Shown here: in pieces, positions 20,767 through 31,799 of the stretch
How positions within the stretch are numbered: position 1 is the first letter of the stretch
How the letters are laid out: every line of letters starts with the position of its first letter
NCBI GenBank assembly: GCA_019748195.1
Contig: JAIEPW010000044.1
Coordinates: forward strand, 1 to 64,000
Origin: Bryobacteraceae bacterium
Lineage (GTDB): Bacteria > Acidobacteriota > Terriglobia > Bryobacterales > Bryobacteraceae
Direction: 5' to 3'
DNA: 64,000 bases
The notes under the pieces: generated by a model
Told to the model about the DNA's origin: nothing
What the model saw: the letters and a program-made list of their open reading frames with translations, nothing else
Databases searched by the model: none
Position numbers and translations under genes: made by a program

Positions 20767-22682
20767 TGGCTGTAGGCCATGCAGCCGGGCTCGACCTTGC
20801 CGAGCATGCCGGGGGCGAACTGCTGGGTCCAGAACTCGCGTTTGGCCTGGCAGTTGATCACCGTGGAGACGCGTTCCCTGGCGGCGATCTGGTAGCTGCG
20901 TTTCAGGGCGGGCAGGAAGTCGGCGGGCTTGGTGACATACTCGCCGCGCGCGCCCAGGGACTCGCCGATTTTGTCGTAGCGGAGGTTTTCCTGGAAGAGG
21001 TACATGTGCACCGGCTTGCCCTGGCTCATGATGCCCCAGGCGTTGTTGTTGTAAACGATGAGCACCACCGGCATCTTGTACTTGGCCATGGTCTCGATCT
21101 CCATGCCGGAGTAAGCGAAGCCGGCATCGCCGGTGATGGCGACCACGGGCGCGCCTTTGTAAGGCGCTTGCGGTCCGGCGCCCAACTGAACGGCGGCAGC
21201 CGCGCCGAAGGCGTAGCCGCAATCGGGACCGATGGCGCCGTACTGATACGCGCCGTTGCAAATCTGTCCGGGACGGTGCGCGCGGAGGTAGCGGCGCATG
21301 TAGCGGGCGATGCCGTAGCCGCCGGCGACCACGGTGGTGAGCTCCCTGGCGAGGTCGCCGCGGTACAGGAAGTCGCTGAGTTCCTGCGCCATTACGGCGG
21401 GGTGGACGGCATCGGTGTAGCCCAGTCCGGTTTTGTAGTATTCGGCGTTCTGGTCCTCGAATTTCTTGCGCTCGGCGGCGAGTTCGGCGACCCAGGCTTC
21501 GTGCGTCATCTTCGGGAGCGCGGACGCCAGGGCCTCCAGGGCGGCCTTTTCGCAGCTCACGATGCCGAAGTCGATGGGCCAGTTGCGGCCGATGTCGGAT
21601 GCGTCGGGATCGATGCGGACGTATTTCGCGTCGGGGCTGAAGGCGCATTCGCCTACGTTGGGCATGGAATACTGGCCGATGAAGATCACCAGATCGGCGC
21701 TGGCGAGCGCCCCGGGCGCGGTGGAGGCGGACAGCGGGTGAGCGTCGGAGAAGTGCCCGCGGGAGGGTCCGGATTCGACGACGGCGATCTCCGCCTTTTC
21801 GGCGGCGGCCTTCAGGGCGTCCCAGGCGCGGCTGTAGAACACGCCGGTGGAGGCGACAATGATGGGCCGCTGCGCGGCCTTGATCATGCCGGCGAGGGTC
21901 GCGATGCGTTTGGGATCCGGGTGCGGGCGGGCGTCGGTCTTGTACTTGGCCTTGTCATGGAAGTAGCGGAGCTCGCTTGCGTCCTTGAAGCGGGCGTTGG
22001 AAATCTCGCCGGGAAAATCCAGGTGGACCGGGGAGGGGACGCCGGTCTTCAACTGGCGGAAGGCGTAGGCGGCGTACTCGTAGACGCGCTTGGGATCGAT
22101 GAGGCGCTTGCCGTATTTGCGCATGCCCTCGGTGGTGGGCTGCTGGTAGCAGGTCTGGATGCCCATTTCGCTGTCGTCGTCGGCGATCCGCTTGTTGCTC
22201 GCCAGAACCAGCAGCGGGGTGCGGGCGGCGTTGGCGGCGGCGATGTTCATGATCATGTTGGTGAAGCCGGGACCTTCGGTGCCGGAACACGCCGTGATCT
22301 CGCCGGTGACGCGGGCGAAGCCGTCGGCGGCGGAGCACATGGAGCCTTCGGTGCGGCCTCCGTACGCGGGGATGCCCTCTTCGACGATGGAGTTGATGAT
22401 CTCGTAATTGCCGGGGCAGCAGAACAGGGCGGCGAGGCCTTCATCCTTGCAGACGCGGGCGAAAATCTGCGCGCCGCGCATGGGCCAGTTGGCCGGTTTG
22501 CCGGGAGTGTTGAGGGCGTTGGGGATGGCGTCGGGAACGCGGATGGGGGAGACGCCGGGCTCGGCTTGGGCTTTCGGCGCCGCGCCAAAGGCGGCCGCGG
22601 CCGCGATGGCGGAGGCGTTCAGGAATCCGCGGCGGGACTTCTTGTTTTCTTCGGGATTGGTGGGTTTTTGCTTCTCTTCCAT
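20763..22682 (-). CDS. Thiamine pyrophosphate-binding enzyme with TAT-type leader
   Basis: [18 protein letters not shown] leader; TPP domains, [33 protein letters not shown]. Confidence 0.88.
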   Translation of the reverse strand: MEEKQKPTNPEENKKSRRGFLNASAIAAAAAFGAAPKAQAEPGVSPIRVPDAIPNALNTPGKPANWPMRGAQIFARVCKDEGLAALFCCPGNYEIINSIVEEGIPAYGGRTEGSMCSAADGFARVTGEITACSGTEGPGFTNMIMNIAAANAARTPLLVLASNKRIADDDSEMGIQTCYQQPTTEGMRKYGKRLIDPKRVYEYAAYAFRQLKTGVPSPVHLDFPGEISNARFKDASELRYFHDKAKYKTDARPHPDPKRIATLAGMIKAAQRPIIVASTGVFYSRAWDALKAAAEKAEIAVVESGPSRGHFSDAHPLSASTAPGALASADLVIFIGQYSMPNVGECAFSPDAKYVRIDPDASDIGRNWPIDFGIVSCEKAALEALASALPKMTHEAWVAELAAERKKFEDQNAEYYKTGLGYTDAVHPAVMAQELSDFLYRGDLARELTTVVAGGYGIARYMRRYLRAHRPGQICNGAYQYGAIGPDCGYAFGAAAAVQLGAGPQAPYKGAPVVAITGDAGFAYSGMEIETMAKYKMPVVLIVYNNNAWGIMSQGKPVHMYLFQENLRYDKIGESLGARGEYVTKPADFLPALKRSYQIAARERVSTVINCQAKREFWTQQFAPGMLGKVEPGCMAYSH

Positions 22683-22780
22683 CGTGGCTGCCGTGCCCTC
22701 CGAGGACTCAGGATATCAGCCGCCGGGCGGGTACCGGGCGTAAAGGAACGTAATGGGCGATCCCGATGTAATCTGGTTTT

Positions 22781-23230
22781 GTGCGAGCCGCCGTAACCAT
22801 TCTGATGCTGATGGGGATGCCCGTTGTCGCGGGGGATGCGTTCCCGGACAAACCGGGGAAGAAGACCGTGGAGCGGCTATGCGGCGGTTGCCACGGATTG
22901 AATCTGTTCGCGAACATGCGCAAGACGCGGCAGGCGTGGCACACCAGCGTGCATGACATGGTCAGCCGGGGAATGAACGCCGAGGATGCGGAACTCGAGG
23001 AGATGATCGAGTATCTGGCGCGTTACTTATCGCGGCTGAACGTGAACAAAGCGCAGGCGGCGGAACTGGCGGATGTGCTGGGGCTGACGCCGAAGGAAGG
23101 CGAGGCGATTGTCGCGCATCGCACGAAATCCGGCGAGTTCCAAAGCTTCGAGGAACTGAGCAAGGTTCCGGGATTGGACGCGAAGAAGCTGGCGGCGCAG
23201 CGGGACCGGATCGGCTTCAGCGGCCAGTAG
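22781..23230 (+). CDS. Exported c-type heme / helix-hairpin-helix (ComEA-like) fusion protein
   Basis: CGGCH heme site near N-terminus; C-terminal LNVNKAQAAELADVLGLTPKEGEAIVAHRTKSGEFQSFEELSKVPGLDAKKL. Confidence 0.8.
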   Translation: MRAAVTILMLMGMPVVAGDAFPDKPGKKTVERLCGGCHGLNLFANMRKTRQAWHTSVHDMVSRGMNAEDAELEEMIEYLARYLSRLNVNKAQAAELADVLGLTPKEGEAIVAHRTKSGEFQSFEELSKVPGLDAKKLAAQRDRIGFSGQ

Positions 23231-23471
23231 GCGGAGTCGGGACACACTACGGCCTCACCTCAGGGGCTCCGGCGTGCTCACCGGAGGCCCCTCCGATCGG
23301 CTTCAGACAAAATTCGTTGCGGGATCGATCCCGGCTTAAGAAGCAGGCTGGCCAGCCCGTCGCGCTTCGGCCAATGTTGTATCACAAGGGGAAAACGCCG
23401 GTGGCGCTCACGGGATCAAGGGATTGATAGCAAACGAAATCGAGTCGCGATGGGGGCGTGACCAAAGGAAA

Positions 23472-23499
23472 AGCGCCGGACCATTGCGGGCCCGGCGCT
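23472..23499 (-). terminator. Rho-independent terminator of TonB receptor gene
   Basis: Minus strand AGCGCCGG-12 nt-CCGGCGCT-TTTCC. Confidence 0.75.
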
Positions 23500-23516
23500 G
23501 AGGATTGCTTCAAGGA

Positions 23517-26500
23517 TCAGAAGTCGAGACGCAGCGCCATCTGCATCACGCGCGCTCCGGACTGATTGGCGGCCCCGGTAACGGTGGCCTGAATGCGTCC
23601 AAAGGTCTGCGGGGTCTGCAGATTGAGCAGCGGGTTGACGAAGTTGACCGTATTCAGGAGATTGTAGGCCTCGGCGCGGAAGGTGACGAAGGTGCGTTCC
23701 CCCACCACGCGGAAGCGCTTGATCACGGAGAGGTCGGTGTTGAAGAAGCCGGGACCGCGGAAGGCATTGCGGCCGGAATTGCCGATGGAGCCGGGGGCCG
23801 GAACGGAGAACATGGCGATCTGTTCCGGAGTGAAGAACCGCACGCCGCCGCCGAACCGCTGGGCGGCCCCGATGTGACGGTCGGTGCCGGAGTAGTTGAC
23901 CAGCGATCCGACGTTCGTCGCGGCCGGGCCGAAGTCGGTCTGATTGGGACCGGTGTAAACACCGGAGGAGATGCTCATGGTGGCGCCGGAGGTCCAGATG
24001 CCGAGGGACCCGATCTCCCAGCCGGCGGCGACGCGATCGAGCCAGTTGGGCATATTGCCGCCGATGAGCTTGCCTTTGCCGATGGGCAGAACGTAGCTGG
24101 CGGACCAGTTGAAGGTGTGGGGGCGGTCCGCGTCGGAGCGGGCGCGAGTGAGGGCGAGGTTGAAGTTATCCAACGGGCCGGTGAATCCGCCGCCGTCGGT
24201 GGAGAGGGTGTCCATGGTCTTGGACCAGGTGTAGTTGGCGGCGAACCGCAAGCTGCCCGCCTGGCGGCGGAGGCTGACCTGGAGGGAGTCGTAGTAGGTG
24301 CGTCCGGCGTTGGTGGTGACGTTCACGTTCTGGAACTGGGGGAAGTTCCTAAGGTAGAAGTCGGACAGGCCCGCGGCGGCGTAGCGGGGGCTGTTGGAGG
24401 TGTCGATGGTGTGCGCCGCGGCTCCGACGCTGCCCTGGCGGACGGGGGTGGCGCCGATGGCGGTGATAGCCGCCTGCGGCGTGCCGAACATGCGGACCAG
24501 CGCGTTGGTGGCGGACGGCGTGGCGGCGGAGCTTGCCTGGAAAGCGCGCAGCTCGTTGAAGTCGTTCAGGAACCCCTGATAAATGCGGGTCTGATTGACG
24601 TTCTGATCGAGGACCTGCTTGATGCCGCGGTTGCCGACGTAACCGACTTCCAGCACCGTGTTTCGCATCAGCTCGCGCTGAACGGTGAAATTCATTTGCA
24701 GCACGTAGGGCGTCCGGAAGTTGGGGTCGAACAGCGACAAGGTGGCGAAGCCGCGGTTGGCCGGAAGGGTCAGAATGGGAGCGCCGGTGGCGGCGGGCAA
24801 CGCCGGGTTGTCGCGCAGGCGGACATCGCTGCCGGCGGTACGGTTCGGGAATACCTGGGTAGCTTGAGCGAAGCCCGGCATATTGGCGTCGGGATCGATG
24901 GAAGTGCCGCCGGTGACGCGGTCGTAGAACATGCCCCAGGAGGCGCGCACGCTGGTTTTTCCGTCCTTGAACGGATCCCAGGCGAAGCCGATGCGGGGAG
25001 CAAAGTTGTTCCAGTCATTGGAAAACCAGGCGTTGCTGCGGCGCACCGTGAGGTCCGAAATCTGGCTGACGGTGTTGATGAGTCCCAGGGACTGCTGGTC
25101 GATGTTGCCCTGCAGCCGGTCGCGTTCGAAGGGCACGCCGAAGAACTCGTAGCGGACGCCCAGGTTTAGGGTGAAGTTGGGGGCGAGCCGCCAGTCATCC
25201 TGGAGGTAGTAGGCGTAGTCGCGGAAGATGAAGTTTCTTACGCGGGGCTGGCCTGGAAGGAAGTTTTCCAGGTCGCTGTTGAAGGTGGTGGCGATGTTGC
25301 TGATGCGCCCGAGCAGGTTGTTGTACATCGCGTCGAAACGCTGGCGGTCGGCGGAGGCGATGACGGCGCCGGTGGGCCCGATGTTGCCGGGCGCCGCGGC
25401 TCCGTTGTCCTGGCCGAGGCTGATGGTAGGCCAGATGTTCGCGTCGGCGGTTTGAAACTGGCGGGTGTAGGCATAGCGGAACCCGGCCTTCAGGCTGTGC
25501 TTGCCGCGCAGGATCGACAGGTTATCGGTGATTTGCTTGACGGGCGAGTTGCGATCCGAACCGAAAGCGATGGGAATGGGATTGGTGTAGAGCGTGGTGG
25601 CGGTGCTGGTGGTCAAGGTGGCCGAGATCAGCGGCTCGCCGGGGAAAAAGTCGCTGCGGACGCGGCCGAAGCGGACGCTGGACTGGGAGAAGCCAGCGAT
25701 GAACTCGTTCACGATCCAGGGCTTGATGGTCCAGTTGCCGCCGGCGGAGAAACCGGAGCGGATGCCGCCCTGGGTGCCGTTGGGCTGACCCGGGAAGGTC
25801 TGCTCGGCATTGTTGAGGGTGTCGGCGGGCGTCAGGGTCTTGAACCAGGAGTAGCGGAAGTACATGCGCAGGGACGCCGCGGGGTTCCAGTCGGTCTTGA
25901 AGGTGTTCTGGTCGCCCTGGGTGCCGGCGGGAGCATTGAATCGATATCCCGCTGTGTTCAAGCCGTCGCCGACGTCGGTATTGTTGGGCAGAGGGGTGAG
26001 GGCGATGAGCCGGGCCACCGTGGGGTCGACGCCGAGACGCCGCGGATCATTGGCGACGATGTCGAAGGAGCGGATATCGGTGGTTCCCGGGGGAGTTTCC
26101 GGGGGCGTCCAGCGGAAGACGCCTCGACGAGCGTCGGCGGTGAGGACGGTGCGGTTGCGGACCACTTCCTGCGCGGTGCGCGAGCCCTGGTAGTTGTAGA
26201 AGAAGAACAGCTTGTCACGGCCGTTAAACAGCTTCGGAATCAGCACCGGACCGCCGAAGGAGCCGCCGAACTGATTCTGAATGAACTTGGGCCGCGGATT
26301 CTCGGGGCCGGCGGCGGACTTGTTGAAGAAGTTGTTGGCGTTCAGGATGGTATTGCGGTGGAACTCGTACAGATTGCCCGAAAAACGGTTGGTTCCGGAG
26401 CGGGTGATCAGCTCGATCTGCCCGCCGGCGCTGCGTCCATGTTCGGCCTTGGCGCCGTTGGTGATGATGCGGAATTCCTCGATGGAGTCCGTGTTGGTGG

Positions 26501-27107
26501 CGTTCAGGGCTAGTCCCAGGCGGGGGTTCACCGCGTCGTTGACGTCAACGCCGTCCAGGGTGCTGTTGTTGGAGCCCTGGCGCATGCCGTTCACGCGGCC
26601 AAAGCTGGGGTCGCCGGGATTGCCGATCTGGACGCCGGGCTGGAAGGTGGCCAAGGCCAGGGGGTTGCGCGCGAGTTGCGGGAGGTTGTCGATGTCGCGC
26701 AGCGTGATGGCGCGCTGCACGGTGGCTTCCGCGGTTTGGACGCGGACCGATCCGGCCTCGACGGTAATGGAGTCGGCGACGGCGCCCACCTCGAGCTTGA
26801 CGTCCTGGCGAATGGTGACGCCGACGTTGAGTTCGATGTTGGTGACAGTGGACTTGCGGAAGCCGCCGGCGGACACGCTGAGCGTATAGATGCCGGGTTG
26901 CAGCACGGGAAAGACGTAGAAGCCCTGCGCGTCGGCATCGACATCCATCTTGACCTGAGTCCGGTTGTTGACGACGGATAACTTCGCGGCGGGAATAACC
27001 GCACCCGAAGAATCCTGAACGGATCCTTCGAGGCGGGCGTTCTGGATCTGCGCGACGACCGGAAGCGCGAGACTCCCGGCGAGAAGGATGGAAAACAAAC
27101 CCCTCAT
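23517..27107 (-). CDS. TonB-dependent receptor with carboxypeptidase regulatory-like N-terminal domain
   Basis: [26 protein letters not shown], plug and barrel pattern, C-terminal ...[12 protein letters not shown] 27107 with signal peptide. Confidence 0.92.
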   Translation of the reverse strand: MRGLFSILLAGSLALPVVAQIQNARLEGSVQDSSGAVIPAAKLSVVNNRTQVKMDVDADAQGFYVFPVLQPGIYTLSVSAGGFRKSTVTNIELNVGVTIRQDVKLEVGAVADSITVEAGSVRVQTAEATVQRAITLRDIDNLPQLARNPLALATFQPGVQIGNPGDPSFGRVNGMRQGSNNSTLDGVDVNDAVNPRLGLALNATNTDSIEEFRIITNGAKAEHGRSAGGQIELITRSGTNRFSGNLYEFHRNTILNANNFFNKSAAGPENPRPKFIQNQFGGSFGGPVLIPKLFNGRDKLFFFYNYQGSRTAQEVVRNRTVLTADARRGVFRWTPPETPPGTTDIRSFDIVANDPRRLGVDPTVARLIALTPLPNNTDVGDGLNTAGYRFNAPAGTQGDQNTFKTDWNPAASLRMYFRYSWFKTLTPADTLNNAEQTFPGQPNGTQGGIRSGFSAGGNWTIKPWIVNEFIAGFSQSSVRFGRVRSDFFPGEPLISATLTTSTATTLYTNPIPIAFGSDRNSPVKQITDNLSILRGKHSLKAGFRYAYTRQFQTADANIWPTISLGQDNGAAAPGNIGPTGAVIASADRQRFDAMYNNLLGRISNIATTFNSDLENFLPGQPRVRNFIFRDYAYYLQDDWRLAPNFTLNLGVRYEFFGVPFERDRLQGNIDQQSLGLINTVSQISDLTVRRSNAWFSNDWNNFAPRIGFAWDPFKDGKTSVRASWGMFYDRVTGGTSIDPDANMPGFAQATQVFPNRTAGSDVRLRDNPALPAATGAPILTLPANRGFATLSLFDPNFRTPYVLQMNFTVQRELMRNTVLEVGYVGNRGIKQVLDQNVNQTRIYQGFLNDFNELRAFQASSAATPSATNALVRMFGTPQAAITAIGATPVRQGSVGAAAHTIDTSNSPRYAAAGLSDFYLRNFPQFQNVNVTTNAGRTYYDSLQVSLRRQAGSLRFAANYTWSKTMDTLSTDGGGFTGPLDNFNLALTRARSDADRPHTFNWSASYVLPIGKGKLIGGNMPNWLDRVAAGWEIGSLGIWTSGATMSISSGVYTGPNQTDFGPAATNVGSLVNYSGTDRHIGAAQRFGGGVRFFTPEQIAMFSVPAPGSIGNSGRNAFRGPGFFNTDLSVIKRFRVVGERTFVTFRAEAYNLLNTVNFVNPLLNLQTPQTFGRIQATVTGAANQSGARVMQMALRLDF

Positions 27108-27328
27108 ATGAACCCCCAAAACGAGACTTCTGGATGGCACCCCCGCCACACCCTGTAAACCAGGCGGAGATCCCCCTCAGATGGCCAGAGCTTATTGCCG
27201 GAGTGTGGCTGGCGCAATTTGAATGGGGTGGAAGTGTGTTTTCGGGTGGCGGTTGGTCCAATTTGCCCGAAGGCTTCCTTGGGGCCGGTTTGCGGCGCCT
27301 TGTTAGACTGATAGAAGCGAAACCCAAC

Positions 27329-28471
27329 ATGGATTTTGAATACACACAGGAGCAAGTTCAGCTCCGGAAAACCGTACGCGAGTTTGCGGAGGCGGAACTG
27401 GCGCCGCACGTCCTGGAATGGGACGAAGCTCAGCAGTTTCCGATGGATGTGATGAAGAAAGCCGGCAAGCTGGGCTTTCTGGGTCCGATTTTTCCGGAGG
27501 AACTGGGAGGAGCGGGGCTGGGCTATATTGAGTACTCGATTATCGTGGAGGAGCTGTCGCGGGTGGACCCTTCCTTTGCGCTGAGCGTCGCCGCGCATGT
27601 TTCCCTGGGCACGAATCACCTGTATGAGTCGGGCACCGAGGAGCAGAGGCAGAGGTACGTGCCGAAGCTGGCGACGGGGGAATGGATCGGCTGCTGGTCA
27701 CTGACGGAGCCGGAAGCGGGTTCGGACGCGGGCGGCACGCGAACCACAGCCGTGCGGCAGGGCGAATGCTGGGTACTGAACGGGGGCAAGACGTTCACCA
27801 CCAATGCGCACGTAGCGGATACCTGCGTGGCGATGGCAGTGACGAACCGGTCAGAATCGCAGCGCGGGATTTCCGCGTTCGTGATCGAGAAGGGAACGCC
27901 GGGATTCCGGGTGGGCAAGAAAGAGAACAAGCTGGGAATGCGGTCCAGCCCGACGGGCGAGGTGCTGTTCGAGGATTGCCGGCTGCCGGCATCGCAGCTT
28001 GTGGGGCGCGAAGGGGAAGGCTTCAAGAATTCGCTGAAGGTGCTGGACGGGGGGCGGATTTCGATCGCCGCGTTGAGCGTGGGCCTGGCGCAGGGGGCCT
28101 ATGAGGCGGGGCTGCGGTATTCGAAGCAGCGCAAGCAGTTCGGGCGTCCGATATCGGAGTTTCAGGCGATCCAGAACAAGCTGGCGGACATGGCTACGAG
28201 CATCGATGCATCGCGATTGATGGTGTACCGGGCGGCGTGGATGAAGGATCAGGGGCAGCCGGTGAACAAGGAATCGGCGATGGCGAAGCTGTTCGCCTCG
28301 GAGGTGGCGGTGCGGGTGGCGGACGACGCGCTGCAGATCCACGGGGGCTACGGATTCATCAAGGATTATCCGGTGGAGAAGTTCTACCGGGACGTGAAGC
28401 TTTGCACGATTGGAGAAGGCACCAGCGAGATCCAGCGGCTCGTGATCGCGCGGCAGTTGCTGAAGAGCTGA
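27329..28471 (+). CDS. Acyl-CoA dehydrogenase
   Basis: [76 protein letters not shown]. Confidence 0.95.
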   Translation: MDFEYTQEQVQLRKTVREFAEAELAPHVLEWDEAQQFPMDVMKKAGKLGFLGPIFPEELGGAGLGYIEYSIIVEELSRVDPSFALSVAAHVSLGTNHLYESGTEEQRQRYVPKLATGEWIGCWSLTEPEAGSDAGGTRTTAVRQGECWVLNGGKTFTTNAHVADTCVAMAVTNRSESQRGISAFVIEKGTPGFRVGKKENKLGMRSSPTGEVLFEDCRLPASQLVGREGEGFKNSLKVLDGGRISIAALSVGLAQGAYEAGLRYSKQRKQFGRPISEFQAIQNKLADMATSIDASRLMVYRAAWMKDQGQPVNKESAMAKLFASEVAVRVADDALQIHGGYGFIKDYPVEKFYRDVKLCTIGEGTSEIQRLVIARQLLKS

Positions 28472-29394
28472 TGGGAGAGCTGGCGGAGAAGGTTCGAGGC
28501 GGAGACATTCGCGCGCTGGCCCGGGCGGCAACGATGGTGGAAAACCGCAAGCCCGGCGCCGAGGAACTGCTGAAGGAGTTGTTCCCGCGGACGGGGCGGG
28601 CTCTGATCCTGGGGGTGACGGGCGCGCCGGGCGCGGGCAAGAGCACGTTCTGCGATCAACTGACGCGCACGCTGCGAGACGCGGGGAAGACGGTGGCGGT
28701 GATCGCGGTGGATCCCTCCAGCCCCTATACCGGCGGCGCGATTTTGGGCGATCGCATCCGGATGCAGCAGCATCACTCGGACGCGGGCGTCTTCATCCGG
28801 TCCATGGCGACGCGAGGGGCTTTGGGCGGGCTGGCGCGGGCGACCACGGATCTGGCGCTGCTGTTCGACGCCGCGGGGCGCGACGTGGTGCTGATCGAGA
28901 CGGTGGGCGTGGGGCAGGATGAAGTGGAGATCGCGCGGCTGGCGGACGTCACGCTGGTGGTGCTGGTGCCCGGCATGGGCGATGATGTGCAGGCGATCAA
29001 GGCCGGGATCATGGAAATCGGCGACGTGTTCGTGATCAACAAGAGCGATCAGCCGGGGGCGGACAAACTGGAGCGCGAGATCAAGGCGTACTTTTCGCTG
29101 TCGCACCGGCCGGACGGCTGGACGCCGCCGATCGTGAAGACGGTGGCGAGCGAGGGGCAGGGAATCGCGGAGGCGCTGGAAGCAGCGCGGCAGTACCAGG
29201 AAACGGGACTGGCGCGGGAGCGATCGGCGGAGCGGTGGAGCCTGCGGCTGCGCGAGATGCTGCGGGAGCGCCTGATCGAACGGCTGCCGGTGGCGGATTT
29301 CGCGGCGGCGGCGGCGGAAGTCGCGGAGCGGCGCCGCGATCCCTACGGAGTGGTGGAAGAATTTCTGGAGAAGATGACGCATGAGCGGGTTTGA
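28471..29394 (+). CDS. meaB: Methylmalonyl-CoA mutase-associated GTPase MeaB
   Basis: LGVTGAPGAGKSTFCDQL P-loop, AVDPSSPYTGGAILGDRIRM, ETVGVGQDEVE; ATG overlaps upstream TGA. Confidence 0.93.
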   Translation: MGELAEKVRGGDIRALARAATMVENRKPGAEELLKELFPRTGRALILGVTGAPGAGKSTFCDQLTRTLRDAGKTVAVIAVDPSSPYTGGAILGDRIRMQQHHSDAGVFIRSMATRGALGGLARATTDLALLFDAAGRDVVLIETVGVGQDEVEIARLADVTLVVLVPGMGDDVQAIKAGIMEIGDVFVINKSDQPGADKLEREIKAYFSLSHRPDGWTPPIVKTVASEGQGIAEALEAARQYQETGLARERSAERWSLRLREMLRERLIERLPVADFAAAAAEVAERRRDPYGVVEEFLEKMTHERV

Positions 29395-29782
29395 GATCGA
29401 CCATCTCGGGATCGCGGTGAAGTCCATCGAGCAGGCGCTGAAGTTCTACGAGGGGCAGTTGGGCCTGACGACTTCGATGCGGGAAACGGTGGCGCAAGAG
29501 AAGGTGAACGTGGCGATGCTGCCGCTAAGCGGGCCGCGGATCGAGCTGCTGGAGGCGACCGAACCCGACTCCACGATCGCCAAGTTCATTGAGAAGCGGG
29601 GCGAGGGCCTGCATCACATCGCGGTGAAAGTGCCGGATCTGGAGGCGGCGGTGCGGCGTTTGAAGGAAAGCGGCGCGCGCCTGTTGAATGAGCCGCGCGA
29701 AGGCGCGGGCGGGCACATTTACGTGTTTGTGCATCCGGCGTCGACCGGCGGGGTGCTGCTGGAACTGATCCAAGGACATTAA
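29381..29782 (+). CDS. mce: Methylmalonyl-CoA epimerase
   Basis: EIDHLGIAVKSIEQALKFYEGQLGL; GEGLHHIAVKVPDLEAAV; FVHPASTGGVLLELIQ. Confidence 0.93.
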   Translation: MSGFEIDHLGIAVKSIEQALKFYEGQLGLTTSMRETVAQEKVNVAMLPLSGPRIELLEATEPDSTIAKFIEKRGEGLHHIAVKVPDLEAAVRRLKESGARLLNEPREGAGGHIYVFVHPASTGGVLLELIQGH

Positions 29783-29791
29783 GGAGAGCAA

Positions 29792-30652
29792 TTGAAGGCG
29801 GAAATCGGAATCATCGGCGGCTCGGGCCTGTACTCGATGCCAGGCTTTGAAGCGCAGCAGGAAGTGGCGGTGGAGACGCCGTGGGGATCGCCGAGCGAAG
29901 TGTACGTGGTAGGCAAGCTGGCGGGGCGCGAGGTCGCGTTTCTGGCGCGGCACGGGCGGGGACATCGCTACTCGCCGAGCGAGCTGAACTTCCGGGCGAA
30001 CATTTTCGGCATGAAAAAGCTGGGCGTGGAGCGAATTCTTTCGTTGAGCGCGGTGGGCTCGCTGAAGGAGGAGCACAAGCCGGGCGATTTCGTGGTGATC
30101 GACCAGTTTATCGACCGGACGATGGGCAGGGCATCTACGTTTTTCGGCGAGGGACTTGTGGCGCACGTGAGCTTCGCGCATCCGGTATGCGAGGATCTGG
30201 CTGATGCCGCCTATGAAGCGTGCCGCGGCGCGGGCGTGACTGCGCGGCGGGGCGGGACCTACGTGTGCATGGAGGGTCCGGCGTTTTCGACGCTGGCGGA
30301 ATCGAAGCTGTACCGGAGCTGGGGCGCGGACGTGATCGGCATGACGAACCTGCAGGAGGCGAAGCTGGCGCGCGAAGCGGAGATCTGCTACACGACCGTG
30401 GCGATGGTGACGGATTACGACTGCTGGCATCCGGATCATGACGCGGTGACGGTGGATCAGATTGTGGCGGTGCTGACCAAGAACGCGGAAAACGCCGCGC
30501 GGGTGGTGGCGAACGCAGTGGCGGCGCTGCCGCCCGGGGCAGCTTGCAAGTGTCATGGCGCGCTGGCGGCGGCGATCCTCACCGATCGCACGCGCATTCC
30601 GGAGGCGACGAAGAAGAAGCTGGAGCCGATTGTTGGAAAGTATCTTTCCTAG
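29792..30652 (+). CDS. mtnP: S-methyl-5'-thioadenosine phosphorylase
   Basis: IGIIGGSGLYSMPGFE; FLARHGRGHRYSPSELNFRANI; YVCMEGPAFST; IGMTNLQEAKLAREAEICYTTVAMVTDYDCW. Confidence 0.93.
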   Translation: MKAEIGIIGGSGLYSMPGFEAQQEVAVETPWGSPSEVYVVGKLAGREVAFLARHGRGHRYSPSELNFRANIFGMKKLGVERILSLSAVGSLKEEHKPGDFVVIDQFIDRTMGRASTFFGEGLVAHVSFAHPVCEDLADAAYEACRGAGVTARRGGTYVCMEGPAFSTLAESKLYRSWGADVIGMTNLQEAKLAREAEICYTTVAMVTDYDCWHPDHDAVTVDQIVAVLTKNAENAARVVANAVAALPPGAACKCHGALAAAILTDRTRIPEATKKKLEPIVGKYLS

Positions 30653-31799
30653 GCTGCTGGAGCGCTGCCTCGCGTTGGAGGAAGCGCCAGAGGAGTGGAT
30701 CGGCCGGGTGGTGGAGGAGGCGCGGACGCCGGAGGGCAGCCGCGCTTTTTTCGCGCGGGTGATCGAGCCGCTGGCCGATTCCTTCGATCCGGGTCTGGCG
30801 GGCGTGTATCAACGGATGTTCAGGCGGGTGATCGCGCGGGTGGCTCCGGGCGCGGCGCTGCGGGAGCCGTCACCGCCGCCGGAGGTTCCGGGTGAAGCGC
30901 GACGGGTGTTCGTGCTCTCGCGGGTGACCTTGGGCGCGGACGTGGCGATCACCAGCGTGATTCTCGACGGGGCGAAGAAGAGGTTTCCGGAAGCGGAAAT
31001 CCGCCTGGTGGGCGGACGCAAGAGCGCCGAGATGTTCGCCGCCGATCCGCGGATTCAGTTTCTGGAGGCTCCGTACCAGCGGACGGGATTGCTGGAGGAC
31101 CGGCTGGCGGCATCGTTCCAGTTGCGCGAGATGGTGGATCAGCCGGGGAGCATCGTGATCGATCCGGATTCGCGTCTGACGCAGTTGGGGTTGATTCCGG
31201 TCTGCGGGCCGGAGCGGTATTTTCATTTCGAGAGCCGGAGCGCGCCGGGATCGCAGCCGCTGTCGGTGCTGGCCGCGGAGTGGTTCGCGGGAGTGTTCGG
31301 GGTTTCGGGGGCGCGGGCCTTTGTCGCGCCGGTGCCCTCGACGGACCGGCCCGACGTGACGGTGAGCCTGGGTGTGGGCGAGAATCCGGCGAAGGGACTG
31401 GGGCCGGAGTTCGAGCGCGCGATGCTGGAGCTGCTGGAAGGGTCCGCTGTGCTGATCGACGAAGGCGCGGGCGGGGAGGAGGCGGATCGCGCGCGGCGGG
31501 CGATGCTGCCGGGAATGCGGACGTTTCGCGGATCGTTCGCCGATTTCGCGGCGCGGATCGCGAACAGCCGGTTGTACGTGGGTTACGACTCGGCGGGGCA
31601 ACACGCGGCGGCGGCATGCGGCGTTCCGCTGATCACGGTGTTTCAGGGGTTCCCCAACGAGAAGTTCCTGGAGCGGTGGCGTCCATCGGGGCCGGGTGCG
31701 GTGACGGTGGTGCGCGGGGACGCGCCGGATGTGTTGGGAGAAGTGCGATCCGCGATGGCGCGTTATCTCTCGGCTTCGACCAGCACCTCGCCGCAATAG
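30633..31799 (+). CDS. Glycosyltransferase family 9-like protein
   Basis: RRVFVLSRVTLGADVAITSVILDGAKKRFPEAEI; C-terminal YVGYDSAGQHAAAACGVPLITVFQG; TTG 30633 overlaps mtnP end. Confidence 0.68.
   Translation: MESIFPRLLERCLALEEAPEEWIGRVVEEARTPEGSRAFFARVIEPLADSFDPGLAGVYQRMFRRVIARVAPGAALREPSPPPEVPGEARRVFVLSRVTLGADVAITSVILDGAKKRFPEAEIRLVGGRKSAEMFAADPRIQFLEAPYQRTGLLEDRLAASFQLREMVDQPGSIVIDPDSRLTQLGLIPVCGPERYFHFESRSAPGSQPLSVLAAEWFAGVFGVSGARAFVAPVPSTDRPDVTVSLGVGENPAKGLGPEFERAMLELLEGSAVLIDEGAGGEEADRARRAMLPGMRTFRGSFADFAARIANSRLYVGYDSAGQHAAAACGVPLITVFQGFPNEKFLERWRPSGPGAVTVVRGDAPDVLGEVRSAMARYLSASTSTSPQ

Noticed and set aside
20767-21648. N-terminal extension of ORF 20275-21648
   Set aside because: Out-of-frame reading of the TPP enzyme gene
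20766-22796. 676-aa plus-strand ORF
   Set aside because: Exact antisense mirror of the TPP enzyme; Gly/Ala/Val-rich with no family signature
23262-23292. Stem-loop AGGGGCTCCGG...CCGGAGGCCCCT
   Set aside because: Real inverted repeat with one bulge but no T-tract; likely an ordinary intergenic hairpin after the heme/HhH gene, not strong enough to call
23505-26513. Plus-strand ORFs of 554 and 353 aa
   Set aside because: Antisense to the TonB receptor; no recognisable domain
27329-31799. Acyl-CoA dehydrogenase - meaB - mce - mtnP - GT9 run as a novel operon
   Set aside because: Tight coupling is real but meaB/mce pairing is standard propionate/methylmalonyl metabolism; mtnP and GT9 look like ordinary neighbours
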